Source: Fragilaria crotonensis
Lineage: Eukaryota; Bacillariophyta; Fragilariophyceae; Fragilariales; Fragilariaceae
DNA length: 64,000 nucleotides
Assembly (NCBI GenBank): GCA_022925895.1
Contig: JAKSYS010000040.1
Location: forward strand, 112,277 to 176,276
Reading direction: 5' to 3'
A model generated the notes under the pieces. The model worked only from the letters and a program-made list of their open reading frames with translations. It was not told the DNA's origin and made no database searches. This document shows positions 61,661 through 64,000 of this stretch, in pieces. Each line of letters begins with the position of its first letter. Positions within the stretch are counted from its first letter, which is position 1. Position numbers and translations under genes: made by a program.

Positions 61661-61852
61661 AATAGAATTGAGTTGGGACCATCCATTAGTTCTCTCTGAT
61701 AGTGTTGCCCAAGAGTACAGATTTGATCGAACCTTTACTAAGACTTAAGACGTCGATACTACAGATCGTCGCCACTCTATGTGACATCAAAGAACTTCGA
61801 AACAACAAATTTGAAGCAGCTAGGTTCCATCAGAGACAGCAAGGCAACCAAA

Positions 61853-63925
61853 TCAAGTAATTTTTGGGACATCGAGCCATATATCTTTCTGTTTGGACTC
61901 CTTGTCACCATTCCATTCATCTTTTATTTTCACTTCAAGTGTCAAAGTTCCTCCTCGGTTCAAATCGTCGATACCGTCAATGCCAGCCAAGGGATCTGAT
62001 TCATTTTCATCACCATTATCTCTCAATGGCTTCTCAAACGCTTCCCTTTCAGGGCTTTGAATGTAGTGCGCTCGGTTGGAGATGTATTCCTTCGAGACCT
62101 TGGCCCTTCGCAGTAAAACCAAAACCGCAAACCATTGCAATACCCAATATTGCAATACAAATTTCTCCCGCGTAGCCAAAGGATGTGATTCCACCCCGCC
62201 CGTCGGAGCATCGACACAATCAATGATTCCCAAATAATCATTATTGCCACTGACGCAAACACTACATGTATCACCACTAGTGCCCGGATCGGCTCTCCCT
62301 TGGAGCATGTGTCCCCCTTTGCAAGTGATAACATCGCAACTGTAGAGACCATCCACACCGTTCCCATTGACACCCGACTTTCGACACAGACCAGAAGGTA
62401 CAAAGCCCGTCAATTGATTCTCCGCCACGTTCAAGATTACGAGCGGTGCAAACTGCAAGTCCGCGGGTAGCGTGCCCCCAATGTTGTTGTATGATACATC
62501 CAATTGGACCAGCTTCTCAAGGAAACCAAGACCATTGGGGAGAGTGCCAGACAATCCCTTATTCGACAACACAATGCTAGTCACTTGCTGGTCACTGTTG
62601 CATGTCACACCGTGCGACTCGCAAAAGGTGGTGGCATTGGATCCCCAGTCTGCGTCTCCTGTCCACGAAGGGCCGTTGGTAGCATCGTACAGCGCTTTGA
62701 GAATGGTGTCCTGGTCCATCTCAAAACAATTGTTGGCACCAATGTATGGGTTCAGGTCCATTGACGCACATGGTTCGCAAGGGTAGACACCATCCTTGCT
62801 GTCACCCATCGATTTATACCCTGCAGGACATGCGATGGATGTGCATCCAGTTCGTTCTGAAATTAAGTCCGAGAGACTGCGGTTACCGTACAGTTCTGTA
62901 TAGGATGAATCAACATCCACAGCCTCGGCACCATTGTCAAGAAAAAATAATTCGTTGAGATTGAGAGCGCACAGTTCTGTGGGGACTGTTCCTGTCAGCT
63001 TGTTATTATCAATAAATAATATTTGAAGGTTGCCAAGATCTGCCAACGAGGACGGTAGAGTTCCTGTAAGGAAGTTGCCATGTAGATAGATTTGCTGTAG
63101 GTCTATTGCAGCACTCCCAAAGTGGTGAGGGATCGTGCCCGTTAACAGATTATTACTCAGGTAGAGGTATTTCAAAGTTGACAGCTCTCCCAAAGTAGAC
63201 GGTATCGTCCCTGAACAGTAGTCAATTAGAACGACTTTTCGCAACATGTATTACGACGGCGAGGAATCCGAGGTCACTTACCACGAAATCTGTTGTTGGA
63301 CAAATCAAAGGTTTGGATGGCACTCAAGCCAGTAAAGGAAGATGGTAGCGTCCCTTCCAATTGATTATATTTGAGGTCTAGAATTCTGAGTGATTGAAAG
63401 CCAGCTGATGAAAAGCTTGTCTCAAGTGGACGACCCGTCAACGCGTTGTGTCCCAAGTGAAGTGCCTCCATCGACGCGGATAAGGGCAAGGGAATCGAGC
63501 CGATTAGTTTGTTCAGCCGAAGGTCAATGACCTTTATTTTCGGCAAGGCAAGCAGCTGTGACGGAATTGATCCCGTGAAAGCATTTGAACTTAGATCCAG
63601 TTCTAACAAGGTGGTCAGCTGACCCAACGATGAGTCGAGCGTTCCTTCTAACCCAGCCTCGACGAGCTGGATGCTCTCCACGTTTCCTACACTGTCACAT
63701 GTTATTCCTTTCCATTCACAAACTACAGAGTTGGAAGAGGTTTAGACACCATGAAAAGAACAGTCAAATGGAAAGACCAACACGACTTCGGAGATGGTGC
63801 TTACCTGGAGTTGATCTGTCCCACCCAGCGTTGTTCGACGCGAAGGTTTGTCCTGAAGATCCTTGCAGGATGTTTAACAATATCGACGTTTCCTTCACAG
63901 ACGCTTGTAGTGATCGCAAGTTGAG
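61853..63925 (-). CDS. LRR membrane protein, convergent paralogue (5' end unresolved)
   Basis: Three exons were resolved: 63805 and upstream (ending QTFASNNAGWDRSTP), 63722-63282 and 63210-61853. The introns are 82 nt and 71 nt, both GT-AG in phase 1. The joined protein reads N-cap STPVCEWKGITCDSVGNV, seven to eight LRRs, a Cys-rich spacer (CTSIACPAGYKS...VYPCEPC), a second N-cap (ATNGPSWTGDADWG...CESHGVTC), a short second LRR block, a third Cys-rich motif, a hydrophobic segment (FVLQYWVLQWFAVLVLL) followed by basic residues, and an acidic tail ending DIWLDVPKIT. There is no kinase. The start codon was not found: the first frame is open only to 63925, and an upstream intron or the window edge may hide it. 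It converges with its paralogue (about 190 bp apart). Confidence 0.78.
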
Positions 63926-64000
63926 TTACTACGATTGTCTGACATGATCAACTCTCTAGAGTTTAAAGCCGATTGGGACGCGTCGGCATTGTCTACTAGT

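Noticed and set aside
62115-62200. Alternative frame giving a better-looking transmembrane helix (YAGEICIAILGIAMVCGFGF) in the - strand LRR gene
   Set aside because: It would need two compensating frameshifts; the open frame already has a hydrophobic stretch followed by basic residues, so one frame is the simpler reading.

Overview
The window reads as nuclear DNA of a diatom, most likely a raphid pennate. Most host genes have no intron or a few short GT-AG introns (71-268 nt). Several proteins start with a signal peptide followed by a plastid-type 'ASAFAP'-like junction. Extracellular proteins carry PS-rich linkers and diatom-type leucine-rich-repeat (LRR) architecture. I saw no bacterial operon signals, no CRISPR array and no rRNA. 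I did not recognise any tRNA by eye.

Host genes, left to right: a 3' gene end at the window edge; a small plastid-type membrane protein (4.1 kb); a polytopic membrane protein with an internal duplication (4.7-6.0 kb, -); a bHLH-PAS transcription factor (7.1-8.6 kb); a TGS1-type RNA cap methyltransferase (9.1-10.7 kb, -); a three-EGF membrane protein (12.0-12.8 kb, -); the mitochondrial Rieske subunit (13.1-14.1 kb); an alpha-carbonic-anhydrase-like secreted protein with altered zinc ligands (15.1-16.8 kb); a histidine acid phosphatase-like membrane protein (17.1-18.8 kb, -); a SpoU/TrmH RNA methyltransferase (29.5-30.1 kb); a broken LRR gene (30.4-31.2 kb); a plastid-type unknown protein (31.6-32.4 kb); a PRMT7-like arginine methyltransferase (32.4-34.7 kb, -); a double RanBP2-zinc-finger coiled-coil protein (36.1-37.2 kb); a prolyl-aminopeptidase-like hydrolase (48.3-49.8 kb); a MerA-like flavin disulfide oxidoreductase (50.1-51.9 kb, -); a frame-broken AlkB-like oxygenase (58.3-59.0 kb, -); and two convergent LRR membrane proteins (59.6-63.9 kb).

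Mobile DNA fills roughly 40% of the window. A decayed non-LTR (LINE-type) retrotransposon lies on the - strand at 21.3-29.3 kb. A nearly pristine 9.67-kb tyrosine-recombinase retrotransposon lies at 37.9-47.6 kb; it has four long ORFs and complete split direct repeats (A1 - ORFs - B1-A2-B2), the PAT/Ngaro-like layout of the DIRS order. A 317-bp hAT-like MITE sits only 36 bp from that element's end. A 5.6-kb hAT-like foldback element at 52.1-57.7 kb has a perfect 8-bp target duplication, ATGCAT-rich subterminal arrays and a large internal palindrome made of mirrored ~173-bp units. A 634-bp inverted-repeat element at 1.5-2.2 kb carries a 30-bp minisatellite.

The host genes look like independent housekeeping and surface functions; I see no joint pathway. 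The most notable single object is the intact split-direct-repeat retrotransposon. A practical caution: several otherwise well-conserved host genes (the AlkB-like gene, the LRR genes) show isolated single-base frame breaks, so pseudogenes and residual assembly indels must be told apart.
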